Origin: Myxococcales bacterium
GTDB taxonomy: Bacteria; Myxococcota; Bradymonadia; REDH01
NCBI GenBank assembly: GCA_018970625.1
Contig: JAGWVZ010000301.1
Coordinates: 1 to 5,028 of the forward strand
DNA: 5,028 nucleotides
Reading direction: 5' to 3'
Notes under the pieces: model-generated
Database searches by the model: none
Told to the model about the DNA's origin: nothing
What the model saw: the letters and a program-made list of their open reading frames with translations, nothing else
Made by a program: the position numbers and the translations under genes
Shown: in pieces, positions 1 through 5,028 of the stretch
Layout of the letters: the number at the start of each line of letters is the position of its first letter
Position numbering within the stretch: the stretch's first letter is position 1

Positions 1-351
1 ATCAAGGGCCAGACCTCGCGTGCCGGTGGCTCAACCCGCCTCGGATTCGAAGGCGGTCAGATGCCGTTGTATCGCCGTCTTCCGAAGCGCGGTTTTAACA
101 ACGCACAGTTTGCCACGAACTACGATGTCATCAACCTGTCGTCGTTGGCAGATCATTTTGCCGCTGGCGATGTGGTCGATGCCGACTCGCTTGAAGCACG
201 CGGTTTGCTGAAGGTCACCCGCGGGTATGCCGGTGTGAAGGTGCTCGGCAACGGGAACGTTTCGGTTGCACTGACGGTTCGCGCAGCGAAGTTCAGTGCC
301 TCTGCCGTGGCCAAGATTGAAGCCGCTGGCGGCAAGGCTGAGGTAGTCTGA
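1..351 (+). CDS. rplO: 50S ribosomal protein L15, C-terminal part (5' end outside window)
   Basis: Large-subunit protein L15 binds 23S rRNA and acts late in 50S assembly. Frame 1 is open from the first base to TGA at 349-351 and encodes 116 residues. The first visible residues include the L15 core [17 protein letters not shown] (residues 16-32 of the fragment), among the most conserved stretches of the family. The C-terminal half carries the usual globular-domain pattern, ending [20 protein letters not shown] and a helix to the end. Against a usual length near 145 residues, about 30-40 N-terminal residues (the basic, glycine-rich extension) lie upstream of the window, so this is an edge truncation and not a broken gene. 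The internal ATG at 61 is not the start, because conserved family sequence continues upstream of it. The gene abuts secY with one base between stop and start, which implies cotranscription and translational coupling. Confidence 0.97.
   Translation: MKGQTSRAGGSTRLGFEGGQMPLYRRLPKRGFNNAQFATNYDVINLSSLADHFAAGDVVDADSLEARGLLKVTRGYAGVKVLGNGNVSVALTVRAAKFSASAVAKIEAAGGKAEVV
340..344 (+). promoter_or_regulatory. Ribosome binding site of secY, inside rplO
   Basis: GAGGT lies 8 bases before the GTG at 353 and is embedded in the last codons of rplO. This supports the GTG start and translational coupling of secY to rplO. Confidence 0.7.
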
Positions 352-352
352 C

Positions 353-1705
353 GTGAACTTGTCGCTTGCGAACATCTTTCGCATCCCGGAGCTGCGCAAG
401 CGCATTCTGGTGACAATCGGCCTGTTGGCGGTGTACCGGCTGGGCATATTCGTCTCCACACCCGGAGTAGATCGGCGGGAGATGGCCGAGAGGATGGGTG
501 CCGGGGAGGGCGGGTTTCTGGGTTTGTACAACCTGTTCTCTGGTGGTGCGCTTGAGCAGATGTCGGTTTTTGCCCTCGGGATTATGCCGTACATCTCTGC
601 GTCCATCGTGGTTCAGCTACTCGGCCTTGTCTATCCGCCATTCGAGCGTCTGCAGAAGGAAGGCGAACCTGGTCGACGTAAGCTCAATCAGTACACGCGG
701 TACGGAACCATCGTTCTGGCCATCGTTCAAGGTATCGGCATTGCTGGCATGCTCGTCGGTTTGAACGCGCAGGAGCCGGGTTTGCTGGTGACGGGTGGTG
801 CGTGGTTCTATTTCGTGACCGTTGTAGCGCTCACTACCGGGACAGCGTTCCTGATGTGGCTGGGTGAGCAGATCACTGAGCGTGGTATCGGGAATGGGAT
901 AAGCCTGATCATCTTCGCCGGTATTGTCGCCGGGCTGGTTCCTGGCGCGGTGGGCCTCGTGGAGCAGGTGCGATCAAACACGCTGTCGTTCGGCCAGTTT
1001 GTGATGTTGGTCGTCGTCATGGTGTCGGTGATGGCCGGCGTTGTGTTCTTTGAGCGGTCTCAACGGCGGATTCCAGTCCAGAGCGCGCGTGGTGGTGGTC
1101 GACGGCTCGCAGCTGCCGCCGGCAATTCTTCGTATCTGCCGTTGAAGATCAACACCAGCGGCGTTATTCCGCCGATCTTCGCTGGCTCCATCCTGCTGTT
1201 TCCAGCTTCGGTCGCGAGTTGGTTTCCCGAGGCCTCCTGGTCGTTGACTCTGAGCGCGTTGCTGGACCCAATGAGCTGGTCGTACAACACGGTCTATGTC
1301 GTGTTGATTATCTTCTTCTGCTTCTTCTACACTGCGGTGACGTTCAACACGGTCGATGTGGCCGACAATATGAGACGTCAGAACTCGTTCATTCCGGGGA
1401 TTCGGCCCGGCAAAATGACAGCTGAGTACATCGATCGAGTGTTGACACGGTTGACTGCCGGAGGCGCGGTTTATTTGTCGGCAGTCTGTGTTCTACCTGT
1501 CGTGCTGCTGGGTTATTTCGGCAGTGTTACGTCCATGGGTGGACCATTCTTTTACGGTGGTACGTCGCTGCTCATCGTCGTGTCTGTTGGACTGGATACA
1601 GTGCAGCAGATTGAGGGTTATCTGATTACACAGAACTACGAAGAGCAGCCGACTGCGAAATCTGGTCGGATCCGCGATCGGGTCGAGGATCCGAGCGAGA
1701 CCTAG
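353..1705 (+). CDS. secY: Preprotein translocase channel subunit SecY
   Basis: SecY forms the protein-conducting channel of the SecYEG translocon in the cytoplasmic membrane. It passes SecA-driven or ribosome-bound clients across or into the membrane. The 450 residues are close to the family norm (about 430-450). By eye ten hydrophobic segments are visible, near residues 18-36, 73-93, 115-137, 151-170, 181-202, 213-233, 267-288, 311-331, 368-388 and 402-420. The plug region (about 54-68) precedes segment 2. Conserved features include [20 protein letters not shown] (171-190), the basic TM6-TM7 cytoplasmic loop with RRIPVQ (238-243), and FIPGIRPG (346-353), where Arg351 matches the SecA/ribosome-contacting arginine known as R357 in E. 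coli. Part of the TM6-TM7 loop ([14 protein letters not shown]) is more alanine/glycine-rich than usual, but the following PLKIN is intact. The GTG start at 353 is chosen because it lies one base past the rplO stop, has GAGGT at 340-344 with an 8-base spacer, and gives a typical N-terminus ([10 protein letters not shown]). Confidence 0.98.
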   Translation: MNLSLANIFRIPELRKRILVTIGLLAVYRLGIFVSTPGVDRREMAERMGAGEGGFLGLYNLFSGGALEQMSVFALGIMPYISASIVVQLLGLVYPPFERLQKEGEPGRRKLNQYTRYGTIVLAIVQGIGIAGMLVGLNAQEPGLLVTGGAWFYFVTVVALTTGTAFLMWLGEQITERGIGNGISLIIFAGIVAGLVPGAVGLVEQVRSNTLSFGQFVMLVVVMVSVMAGVVFFERSQRRIPVQSARGGGRRLAAAAGNSSYLPLKINTSGVIPPIFAGSILLFPASVASWFPEASWSLTLSALLDPMSWSYNTVYVVLIIFFCFFYTAVTFNTVDVADNMRRQNSFIPGIRPGKMTAEYIDRVLTRLTAGGAVYLSAVCVLPVVLLGYFGSVTSMGGPFFYGGTSLLIVVSVGLDTVQQIEGYLITQNYEEQPTAKSGRIRDRVEDPSET

Positions 1706-1719
1706 GTTCTCTATTTTTT
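1666..1719 (+). terminator. Hairpin at the secY 3' end plus U-tract: possible attenuator
   Basis: TCGGATCC (1666-1673) and GGATCCGA (1687-1694) form a perfect 8-bp inverted repeat with a 13-base loop, inside the last secY codons. Nearer the stop, GAGA (1697-1700) and TCTC (1708-1711) form a second, weak 4-bp stem around the TAG, directly followed by TATTTTTT (1712-1719). The strong stem lies about 20 bases before the U-tract, too far for a textbook intrinsic terminator, and the adjacent stem is weak. Partial termination or RNA processing after secY is the most this supports. It may also be coincidence, because the strong stem is coding sequence. Confidence 0.3.
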
Positions 1720-1730
1720 CGGGACGGGCG

Positions 1731-1757
1731 TTGACGCGCCTGACCGTGTCGTGTAAG
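1731..1757 (+). promoter_or_regulatory. Weak candidate promoter upstream of rpmJ
   Basis: TTGACG (1731-1736) matches five of six bases of a sigma-70-type -35 box. The best -10 partner, TGTAAG (1752-1757), matches four of six but with a short 15-base spacer. It lies in the 93-base secY-rpmJ gap, after the U-tract, where an internal promoter for the downstream genes would make sense. The match is poor enough that chance is a real alternative. Confidence 0.2.
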
Positions 1758-1788
1758 GCCGGTCGCCCCGGTGTTGTATTGTCCGCAT

Positions 1789-1792
1789 GGAG
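1789..1792 (+). promoter_or_regulatory. Ribosome binding site deciding the rpmJ start
   Basis: GGAG lies 6 bases before ATG 1799 and overlaps the in-frame upstream ATG at 1787. That ATG would add MEFD to L36 and has no Shine-Dalgarno of its own, so translation very probably starts at 1799. Confidence 0.65.
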
Positions 1793-1798
1793 TTTGAT

Positions 1799-1912
1799 AT
1801 GAAGGTGCGCCCGTCCGTTAAAGGGATCTGCGAGAATTGCAAAGTCATTCGCCGAAAAGGCGTCGTGCGTGTGATTTGCATCAATCCTCGTCACAAGCAG
1901 CGTCAGGGTTAA
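1799..1912 (+). CDS. rpmJ: 50S ribosomal protein L36 (zinc-binding form)
   Basis: L36 is the smallest bacterial ribosomal protein and binds 23S rRNA in the large subunit. This ORF encodes exactly 37 residues, the classic length, starting [14 protein letters not shown] and ending [10 protein letters not shown]. The zinc-ribbon ligands are all present: Cys11, Cys14, Cys27 and His32, so this is the zinc-containing (C+) paralogue and not the cysteine-free form made under zinc limitation. The middle [10 protein letters not shown] is the family signature. The start at ATG 1799 is set by GGAG at 1789-1792 and by the conserved family N-terminus. The gene lies 93 bases after secY and 36 bases before rpsM. 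The secY-rpmJ neighbourhood without adk, map or infA resembles the gammaproteobacterial order, although the protein sequences around it look more deltaproteobacterial-like (inference). Confidence 0.97.
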   Translation: MKVRPSVKGICENCKVIRRKGVVRVICINPRHKQRQG

Positions 1913-1914
1913 CA

Positions 1915-1931
1915 GCTCCCGTGATGGGAGC
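1915..1931 (+). promoter_or_regulatory. Hairpin in the rpmJ-rpsM gap, just upstream of the rpsM ribosome binding site
   Basis: GCTCCC (1915-1920) and GGGAGC (1926-1931) form a perfect 6-bp, all-but-one GC stem with the 5-base loop GTGAT. No U-tract follows, so it is not an intrinsic terminator. It begins two bases after the rpmJ stop and ends three bases before the rpsM Shine-Dalgarno GAGGAG (1935-1940). That position suits translational control or mRNA protection. In E. coli the rpsM leader is the S4 repressor target, but this small stem does not visibly resemble that pseudoknot. Confidence 0.35.
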
Positions 1932-1948
1932 GTTGAGGAGAGCACGTT

Positions 1949-2317
1949 ATGGCAAGAATTGCAGGCGTTGACCTTCCCGCTCGGAAGCGGGTTGTGGTCG
2001 GGCTGACCTACATTTACGGTATTGGTCGTCGGACGGCAGAGCAGATTCTGGCCAAGGCCGGGATTGATGAGTCGGTGCGTACCGATGATCTTACCGAGGG
2101 CGAAGTTCGTAACATCCGAAATATTCTGGACGCCGAGTACAAGGTCGAAGGCGATCTTCGTCGTGAGGTGGCGTTGAATATCAAGCGGTTGATGGACCTG
2201 GGTTGCTACCGCGGTCTTCGGCACCGTAAGGGATTGCCAGCGCGTGGTCAGCGCACCCGGACAAACGCACGTACCCGGAAGGGTCCGCGCAAGGCAGCCA
2301 TCAAGAAGAAGAAGTAA
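1949..2317 (+). CDS. rpsM: 30S ribosomal protein S13
   Basis: S13 sits in the head of the 30S subunit, contacts 16S rRNA and 50S components through intersubunit bridges, and reaches the P-site tRNA with its C-terminal tail. The 122 residues match the family length (about 115-125). The start [10 protein letters not shown] is canonical. The helix-turn motif [14 protein letters not shown] (21-34) and the family signature [18 protein letters not shown] (86-103) are intact, followed by the basic extension [17 protein letters not shown] that threads toward the decoding region. The ATG at 1949 has GAGGAG (1935-1940) at an 8-base spacing. It follows rpmJ by 36 bases and precedes rpsK by 42, as in the usual bacterial alpha operon order. 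Confidence 0.98.
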   Translation: MARIAGVDLPARKRVVVGLTYIYGIGRRTAEQILAKAGIDESVRTDDLTEGEVRNIRNILDAEYKVEGDLRREVALNIKRLMDLGCYRGLRHRKGLPARGQRTRTNARTRKGPRKAAIKKKK

Positions 2318-2326
2318 TCTGTAAAA

Positions 2327-2346
2327 GGCGTTGCGTAAGCGGCGTT
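2327..2346 (+). promoter_or_regulatory. Hairpin with GUAA tetraloop in the rpsM-rpsK gap
   Basis: GGCGTTGC (2327-2334) can pair with GCGGCGTT (2339-2346) across the loop GTAA. In RNA this is an 8-bp stem with four Watson-Crick and four G-U pairs, capped by a GNRA-class tetraloop closed by C-G. It occupies most of the 42-base gap and ends four bases before the rpsK Shine-Dalgarno. GGCGTTG also occurs as a direct repeat (2327-2333, 2341-2347), which by itself could explain part of the pairing. It could modulate rpsK translation; this is untested. Confidence 0.3.
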
Positions 2347-2350
2347 GATC

Positions 2351-2357
2351 GGAGGAG
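2351..2357 (+). promoter_or_regulatory. Ribosome binding site deciding the rpsK start
   Basis: GGAGGAG is a near-perfect Shine-Dalgarno. It lies inside the longer frame opened by TTG 2345 and serves ATG 2360, which gives the standard S11 N-terminus MAKV. The upstream TTG is therefore not the start. Confidence 0.8.
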
Positions 2358-2359
2358 TT

Positions 2360-2749
2360 ATGGCCAAGGTACAGCGCGTCGTGAAGAAGCGCGTCAGGAA
2401 AAATGTGCAGAGCGGCGTGGTCCACGTGTCCGCGACGTTCAACAACACCATTGTGACGATTACGGATGTCACGGGGAACACGGTGTCGTGGTCCAGCGCA
2501 GGTGCTCGTGGCTTCAAGCATTCGCGCAAAAGCACCCCGTTCGCGGCTCAGGTGGCTGCCGAAGACGCCGCGCGCAAGGCGATGGATCACGGAATGAAGC
2601 ACGTGACGGTGTTTCTCAAGGGGCCGGGTGCTGGTCGTGAGTCAGCTTTGCGGGCGTTGCAGTCTGCAGGCCTCAAGGTGACGTTGATTCGCGATGTGAC
2701 TCCGATTCCGCACAACGGTTGTCGCCCTCCGAAGCGTCGCCGAGTTTAA
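2360..2749 (+). CDS. rpsK: 30S ribosomal protein S11
   Basis: S11 lies on the platform of the 30S subunit and helps shape the E-site and the mRNA exit region near the anti-Shine-Dalgarno. From ATG 2360 it encodes 129 residues, the same length as the E. coli protein. Conserved landmarks include [12 protein letters not shown] (25-36), [13 protein letters not shown] (56-68), the loop [14 protein letters not shown] (87-100) and the invariant C-terminal [18 protein letters not shown] (112-129). The Asn119-Gly120 pair is the site that becomes isoaspartate in E. coli S11. The gene follows rpsM by 42 bases. In many bacteria rpsD (S4) comes next, but here 66 bases lead directly to rpoA, as in Firmicutes and Cyanobacteria. 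Codon use and base composition look like those of the neighbours. Confidence 0.98.
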   Translation: MAKVQRVVKKRVRKNVQSGVVHVSATFNNTIVTITDVTGNTVSWSSAGARGFKHSRKSTPFAAQVAAEDAARKAMDHGMKHVTVFLKGPGAGRESALRALQSAGLKVTLIRDVTPIPHNGCRPPKRRRV

Positions 2750-2815
2750 GTCGTCGTTCGACCCAATCTTCCGGTTCCTGGTCAGCGGTGTTACCGTTCG
2801 AGGCAGGTGAGGTTT

Positions 2816-3841
2816 ATGGATATCATCTGGAAAAATTGGCGTGACCTGATTAAGCCGCGCGAGGTTCGCATCGACGCTGAGAAGCGTTCCGATACGTATG
2901 CCCGGTTTACGGCAGAGCCGTTTGAGCGCGGCTTTGGTACTACGCTCGGAAACGCGCTTCGGCGGGTTCTGCTCTCCTCTCTTCAGGGTGCGGCTGTTAC
3001 GGGCGTGAAGTTCGAAGGCGCGCTCCACGAGTTTCAGACTTTGCCTGATGTTCGGGAGGATGTGAGTGAGATCATCCTCAACCTGAAGGAGCTCCGGATG
3101 AGGGCTTCTTCGGTCGATGAGGCTACGCTCCGGTTGGATGTCGAGGGTCCACGGGTGGTGACGGCCGGTGATCTCCACGGTCCTGCCAGTCTTCAGGTCC
3201 TGAATCCGGAGCATGTGATCGCGCATGTGTCGGAGGGCGGTCGTCTTTCGCTTGAGGTCGTCGTGAATGTCGGACGTGGGTATGTGCCTGCTGAAGACAA
3301 CAAGGATGCCGACTGGGAGGTTGGCTGGATGCCGGTGGATGCGGTGTTCTCTCCAATCCGAAAGGTAAATTTTGCCGTGACGAGTGCGCGAGTCGGTTCT
3401 GACACCGACTTTGACCGTCTGAACATGGAAGTCTGGACCGATGGGTCTGTTCGCCCAGAAGACGCCGTGGCCTTTGCAGCCAAGATTTTGAAGGAACAGG
3501 TCTCCATTTTCATTAACTTTGATGAAGGTGCTGAGCCCGAGCCCGCACGTCACGAAGAGCGGAGCGAGGAGTTCAATGAGAACCTGCTTCGGACTGTGGA
3601 CGAGCTGGAGTTGTCGGTGCGCAGTGCAAACTGCCTCACTAACGCCAACATCACCTACATCGGCGAGCTGGTGCAGAAGACCGAAGCAGAGATGCTGAAG
3701 ACCAAGAATTTTGGTCGGAAATCGCTGAAAGAAATCAAAGAGATACTTGCCGAAATGGGCTTGTCTCTTGGAATGAAGCTTGATGGGTGGCCACCGCGCG
3801 AGCTCAAAGAGCGTATGAAGCAGCGCGAGGCTGCCAACTGA
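2816..3841 (+). CDS. rpoA: DNA-directed RNA polymerase alpha subunit
   Basis: Alpha dimerises to scaffold assembly of beta and beta' into RNA polymerase, and its C-terminal domain contacts UP elements and activators. From ATG 2816 the protein has 341 residues, within the usual 310-350. The N-terminal domain (about 27-236) has the dimer-interface motif [19 protein letters not shown] (37-55). An acidic linker (about 237-256) leads to the C-terminal domain (about 257-328), with VRSANCL (268-274) and NFGRKSL (298-304). Arg269, Asn272, Cys273, Gly300, Lys302 and Ser303 match the E. coli DNA-binding set R265, N268, C269, G296, K298 and S299, so UP-element recognition should be retained. WPPREL closes the domain. 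The alternative in-frame GTG at 2807 overlaps the purine-rich ribosome-binding region (GCAGG at 2803-2807, 8 bases before the ATG), so ATG 2816 is preferred. The opening NWRDLIKP looks deltaproteobacterial-like (inference). Confidence 0.98.
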   Translation: MDIIWKNWRDLIKPREVRIDAEKRSDTYARFTAEPFERGFGTTLGNALRRVLLSSLQGAAVTGVKFEGALHEFQTLPDVREDVSEIILNLKELRMRASSVDEATLRLDVEGPRVVTAGDLHGPASLQVLNPEHVIAHVSEGGRLSLEVVVNVGRGYVPAEDNKDADWEVGWMPVDAVFSPIRKVNFAVTSARVGSDTDFDRLNMEVWTDGSVRPEDAVAFAAKILKEQVSIFINFDEGAEPEPARHEERSEEFNENLLRTVDELELSVRSANCLTNANITYIGELVQKTEAEMLKTKNFGRKSLKEIKEILAEMGLSLGMKLDGWPPRELKERMKQREAAN

Positions 3842-3847
3842 ACCTTC

Positions 3848-3866
3848 CGCGCCGAACGGCGCGTTT
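3848..3866 (+). promoter_or_regulatory. Strong GC hairpin plus short U-run between rpoA and rplQ
   Basis: CGCGCCG (3848-3854) and CGGCGCG (3857-3863) are a perfect inverted repeat, realistically a 6-bp all-GC stem with a GAAC tetraloop, followed by only TTT (3864-3866). The U-run is too short for efficient intrinsic termination, and rplQ follows within 16 bases. Partial attenuation, pausing, or an RNA-processing or stability element separating rpoA from rplQ output is more likely. It ends seven bases before the weak GAG of the rplQ leader, so the folded RNA could also affect ribosome access. Confidence 0.45.
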
Positions 3867-3881
3867 GCCCATTGAGTTACC

Positions 3882-4295
3882 ATGCGTCACCTGAAGAAGG
3901 GCCGAAAGCTCGGCCGCACCGCCTCTCATAAGAAGGCCCTCCTCTGCAACCTGGCGACGTCGCTGATCTTCCATGAACGGATTCAGACGACTACGGCAAA
4001 GGCGAAGGAGCTCCGGCCTTTCTTTGAACCGCTTGTTACTCTGGCGAAGCGTGGCGATCTCCACGCGCGTCGTCAGGCAGCTGGTCTTATTCGAGACAAG
4101 GAAGCACTCGCGAAGCTTTTCACCGAGCTTGGGCCTCGCTTTGCCGCTCGTTCTGGCGGTTACACGCGCATCCTTCACCTTGGGGCCCGTCAAGGTGACA
4201 ATGCCGAACTGTCGTTGATCGAGCTTGTCGACTCGACCGAGGCTGAGGTCGCGGCTGGGTATGAATTGTCATCTGATTCCTCGGCGCAGGGCTGA
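3882..4295 (+). CDS. rplQ: 50S ribosomal protein L17
   Basis: L17 is a 23S rRNA-binding protein of the large subunit, near the peptide exit side. The 137 residues begin with the family hallmark [20 protein letters not shown] and continue with [15 protein letters not shown] (23-37), [20 protein letters not shown] (40-59) and [18 protein letters not shown] (92-109). The core ends at LIELVD (112-117), after which a 20-residue Ser/Ala/Glu-rich tail makes the protein about 10 residues longer than the 127-residue E. coli L17. The ATG at 3882 is set by the conserved N-terminus; its Shine-Dalgarno is poor (only GAG at 3874-3876). It follows rpoA by 40 bases that contain a GC hairpin, and it is the last gene before a terminator, its usual place at the end of the alpha operon. 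Confidence 0.98.
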   Translation: MRHLKKGRKLGRTASHKKALLCNLATSLIFHERIQTTTAKAKELRPFFEPLVTLAKRGDLHARRQAAGLIRDKEALAKLFTELGPRFAARSGGYTRILHLGARQGDNAELSLIELVDSTEAEVAAGYELSSDSSAQG

Positions 4296-4323
4296 GTTCG
4301 GTCCTTCAATCTAGCTGTGTTCT

Positions 4324-4350
4324 GGGGCCCCTTGTTTGGGCCACTTTTTT
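4324..4350 (+). terminator. Rho-independent terminator of the ribosomal protein operon
   Basis: GGCCC (4326-4330) pairs with GGGCC (4338-4342) across the 7-base loop CTTGTTT. G4324-C4344 can extend the stem past one G-A mismatch, and TTTTTT follows at once (4345-4350). A GC stem with an immediate U6, 28 bases after the rplQ stop, is the classical layout for the end of this operon. Confidence 0.75.
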
Positions 4351-4419
4351 GGTGGGGAATCAGTCCACGGTAGGCTCGGGAATCGGTTACTGTTCCCTTC
4401 GTACCTTTTGGCGGTCTTC

Positions 4420-4450
4420 TTCAGTGTATTTGTTCGCGGTGCGCACTGAA
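4420..4450. repeat. 7-bp inverted repeat around a 17-base loop
   Basis: TTCAGTG (4420-4426) and CACTGAA (4444-4450) are perfect inverted copies. The octamer palindrome GTGCGCAC (4439-4446) overlaps the right arm, and GTTC (4432-4435) / GAAC (4448-4451) offers an alternative nested stem around it. It could be an operator or an RNA hairpin. No U-tract follows, so it is not a terminator. Its presence is certain, but its function is unknown and chance is possible. Confidence 0.35.
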
Positions 4451-4764
4451 CTGGTAGCGTGACTGCTTATTGGTGGCCAGTTGCTCGTGGGCGTCTGCGG
4501 CTGCGTCTGGGACCGCAGGATTGTGTTTCTTGGTTTGGCGCAGCGTTGGCGGTCCAGTTGGGGGCGTGCGACTTTGTGGTTTGCGGGTCCGTGATGTGGT
4601 CACGTGTTTGGACTTGAGGTTGGGTTGTTCGTAGTACCGGAAGGGGTGCGTTAACTGTGGATGTTCTGCTAATCGCATTGGGCGCGCGGTAGCGAGTGAT
4701 GGCTCGTTGGTTGTTGCCTATGTATAAGGGTGTCGTACGTTAATCTGTCATGTAGGGGATACCA

Positions 4765-4968
4765 GTGCGGGTCGGCTTGAATGATGTCGGTTTTGAGCTG
4801 TGGTGGTTTGCCCGTCGCCCCCTTTCATCGTTTGCCTCGGGCCATGCGAGCGTGGCGGGTCTGATACGTGGCAATGAGCAGGGTATGCGTTGTGCACGTA
4901 GTCATTCTGTAAGGCAGGTCGTCGGTGAGGTTCCGCCGGTGCTGAATGTCACGGTTCGCCTAAACTGA
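4765..4968 (+). CDS. Doubtful small ORF, 67 codons, no recognised family
   Basis: I do not recognise this protein. A GTG at 4765 opens 67 codons beginning MRVGLNDVGFELWWFARRPL and ending at TGA 4966-4968. In favour: AGGGGA (4754-4759) lies 5 bases upstream like a Shine-Dalgarno, and TATAAG (4723-4728) further upstream resembles a -10 box. About 58% of its third codon positions are G or C by hand count, which does not contradict a real gene. Against: no visible -35 partner, no domain, no signal peptide or membrane segment of note, and a surrounding region biased to G and T where open frames arise by chance. It may be a small gene, a decayed fragment or nothing; the last is most likely. Confidence 0.18.
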   Translation: MRVGLNDVGFELWWFARRPLSSFASGHASVAGLIRGNEQGMRCARSHSVRQVVGEVPPVLNVTVRLN

Positions 4969-5028
4969 TCGTGCCTGGTTCGGCAAACTGATGGCGATTC
5001 GGCGGGTTTGCGCAGACGTGTTTCGGGG

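Larger units (their letters stand above)
4351..5028. other. Apparent intergenic region, G+T-rich on the + strand
   Basis: About 680 bases follow the terminator with no recognisable protein, tRNA or rRNA gene on either strand. The ORF at 4421-4678 on the minus strand (85 codons) is rich in Thr, Pro, Gln, His and Asn, shows no family resemblance, and reads like a by-product of C/A-rich composition. Base use is strongly asymmetric: a hand count of 4501-4620 gives A 10, C 22, G 49, T 39. This fits unconstrained sequence on a leading strand, or untranslated or decayed sequence. Within it I note an inverted repeat at 4420-4450 and a doubtful small ORF at 4765-4968. An ATG at 4991 opens a frame that runs off the window edge (MAIRRVCADVFR), without a clear Shine-Dalgarno, and cannot be judged. 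Confidence 0.55.

Noticed and set aside
31..606. Minus-strand ORF of 191 codons over rplO and secY
   Set aside because: Antisense to two conserved genes, with no recognisable protein sequence.
1787..1798. Upstream in-frame ATG adding four residues to L36
   Set aside because: It overlaps the Shine-Dalgarno of ATG 1799, and the standard 37-residue L36 begins at 1799.
2345..2359. TTG start giving a 134-residue S11
   Set aside because: The extension encodes the Shine-Dalgarno GGAGGAG; ATG 2360 gives the exact family N-terminus.
1493..2602. Long minus-strand ORF of 369 codons across secY, rpmJ, rpsM and rpsK
   Set aside because: It lies antisense to four confidently identified genes, crosses their gaps and has no recognisable domain; it is a shadow of their codon bias.
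2642..3883. Minus-strand ORF of 413 codons antisense to rpoA
   Set aside because: Fully explained by the rpoA coding sequence on the other strand; no family resemblance.
4421..4678. Minus-strand ORF of 85 codons in the tail
   Set aside because: Composition is dominated by Thr, Pro, Gln, His and Asn as expected from the C/A-rich strand; no ribosome binding site or family match seen.
4991..5028. ATG opening a frame that runs off the right edge
   Set aside because: Only 12 complete codons are visible, with no clear ribosome binding site and no recognisable sequence; it cannot be called.
4351..5028. tRNA, SRP RNA, tmRNA or mobile-element ends in the tail
   Set aside because: No T-loop consensus, no SRP core, no paired terminal inverted repeats with flanking duplications and no transposase sequence were found by eye.

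Overview
This window is the distal end of the large ribosomal-protein gene cluster (spc/alpha region) of a bacterium, all on the + strand and read in one direction: rplO (3' part only) - secY - rpmJ - rpsM - rpsK - rpoA - rplQ, followed by about 730 bases with no gene that I can support well. Every gene was identified by recognising family-specific protein sequence. No database search was possible.

The organism is a bacterium of moderately high GC content (roughly 55-60% by eye). The N-terminus of RpoA (an [12 protein letters not shown] opening followed by [14 protein letters not shown]) and the L17 start ([13 protein letters not shown]) look most like deltaproteobacterial-grade lineages such as Myxococcota or Desulfobacterota and their relatives. 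This placement is inferred from memory of the families and is weak below the level of Bacteria.

Layout: 1-351 is the C-terminal part of L15. 353-1705 is the SecY translocon channel, starting one base after the rplO stop. 1706-1798 is a 93-base gap with a U-tract and a weak promoter-like sequence, where many relatives carry adk, map and/or infA. 1799-1912 is L36 (zinc-ribbon form). 1949-2317 is S13 and 2360-2749 is S11. The 66-base gap at 2750-2815 is where many bacteria carry rpsD (S4), which is absent here. 2816-3841 is the RNA polymerase alpha subunit and 3882-4295 is L17. A convincing intrinsic terminator at 4324-4350 closes the operon. 4351-5028 is G+T-rich, apparently intergenic DNA holding a 7-bp inverted repeat and one doubtful small ORF.

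Together the genes supply large-subunit proteins (L15, L36, L17), small-subunit head and platform proteins (S13, S11), the membrane protein-export channel (SecY) and the assembly platform of RNA polymerase (alpha), so ribosome, transcription and secretion capacity are expressed together. Several intergenic gaps hold short RNA hairpins (1915-1931, 2327-2346, 3848-3863) that could tune individual genes. I found no mobile element, CRISPR array, tRNA or rRNA, and no evidence of an undescribed system. The most informative oddities are the missing rpsD and missing adk/map/infA, the intergenic hairpins, and the strongly strand-asymmetric tail.
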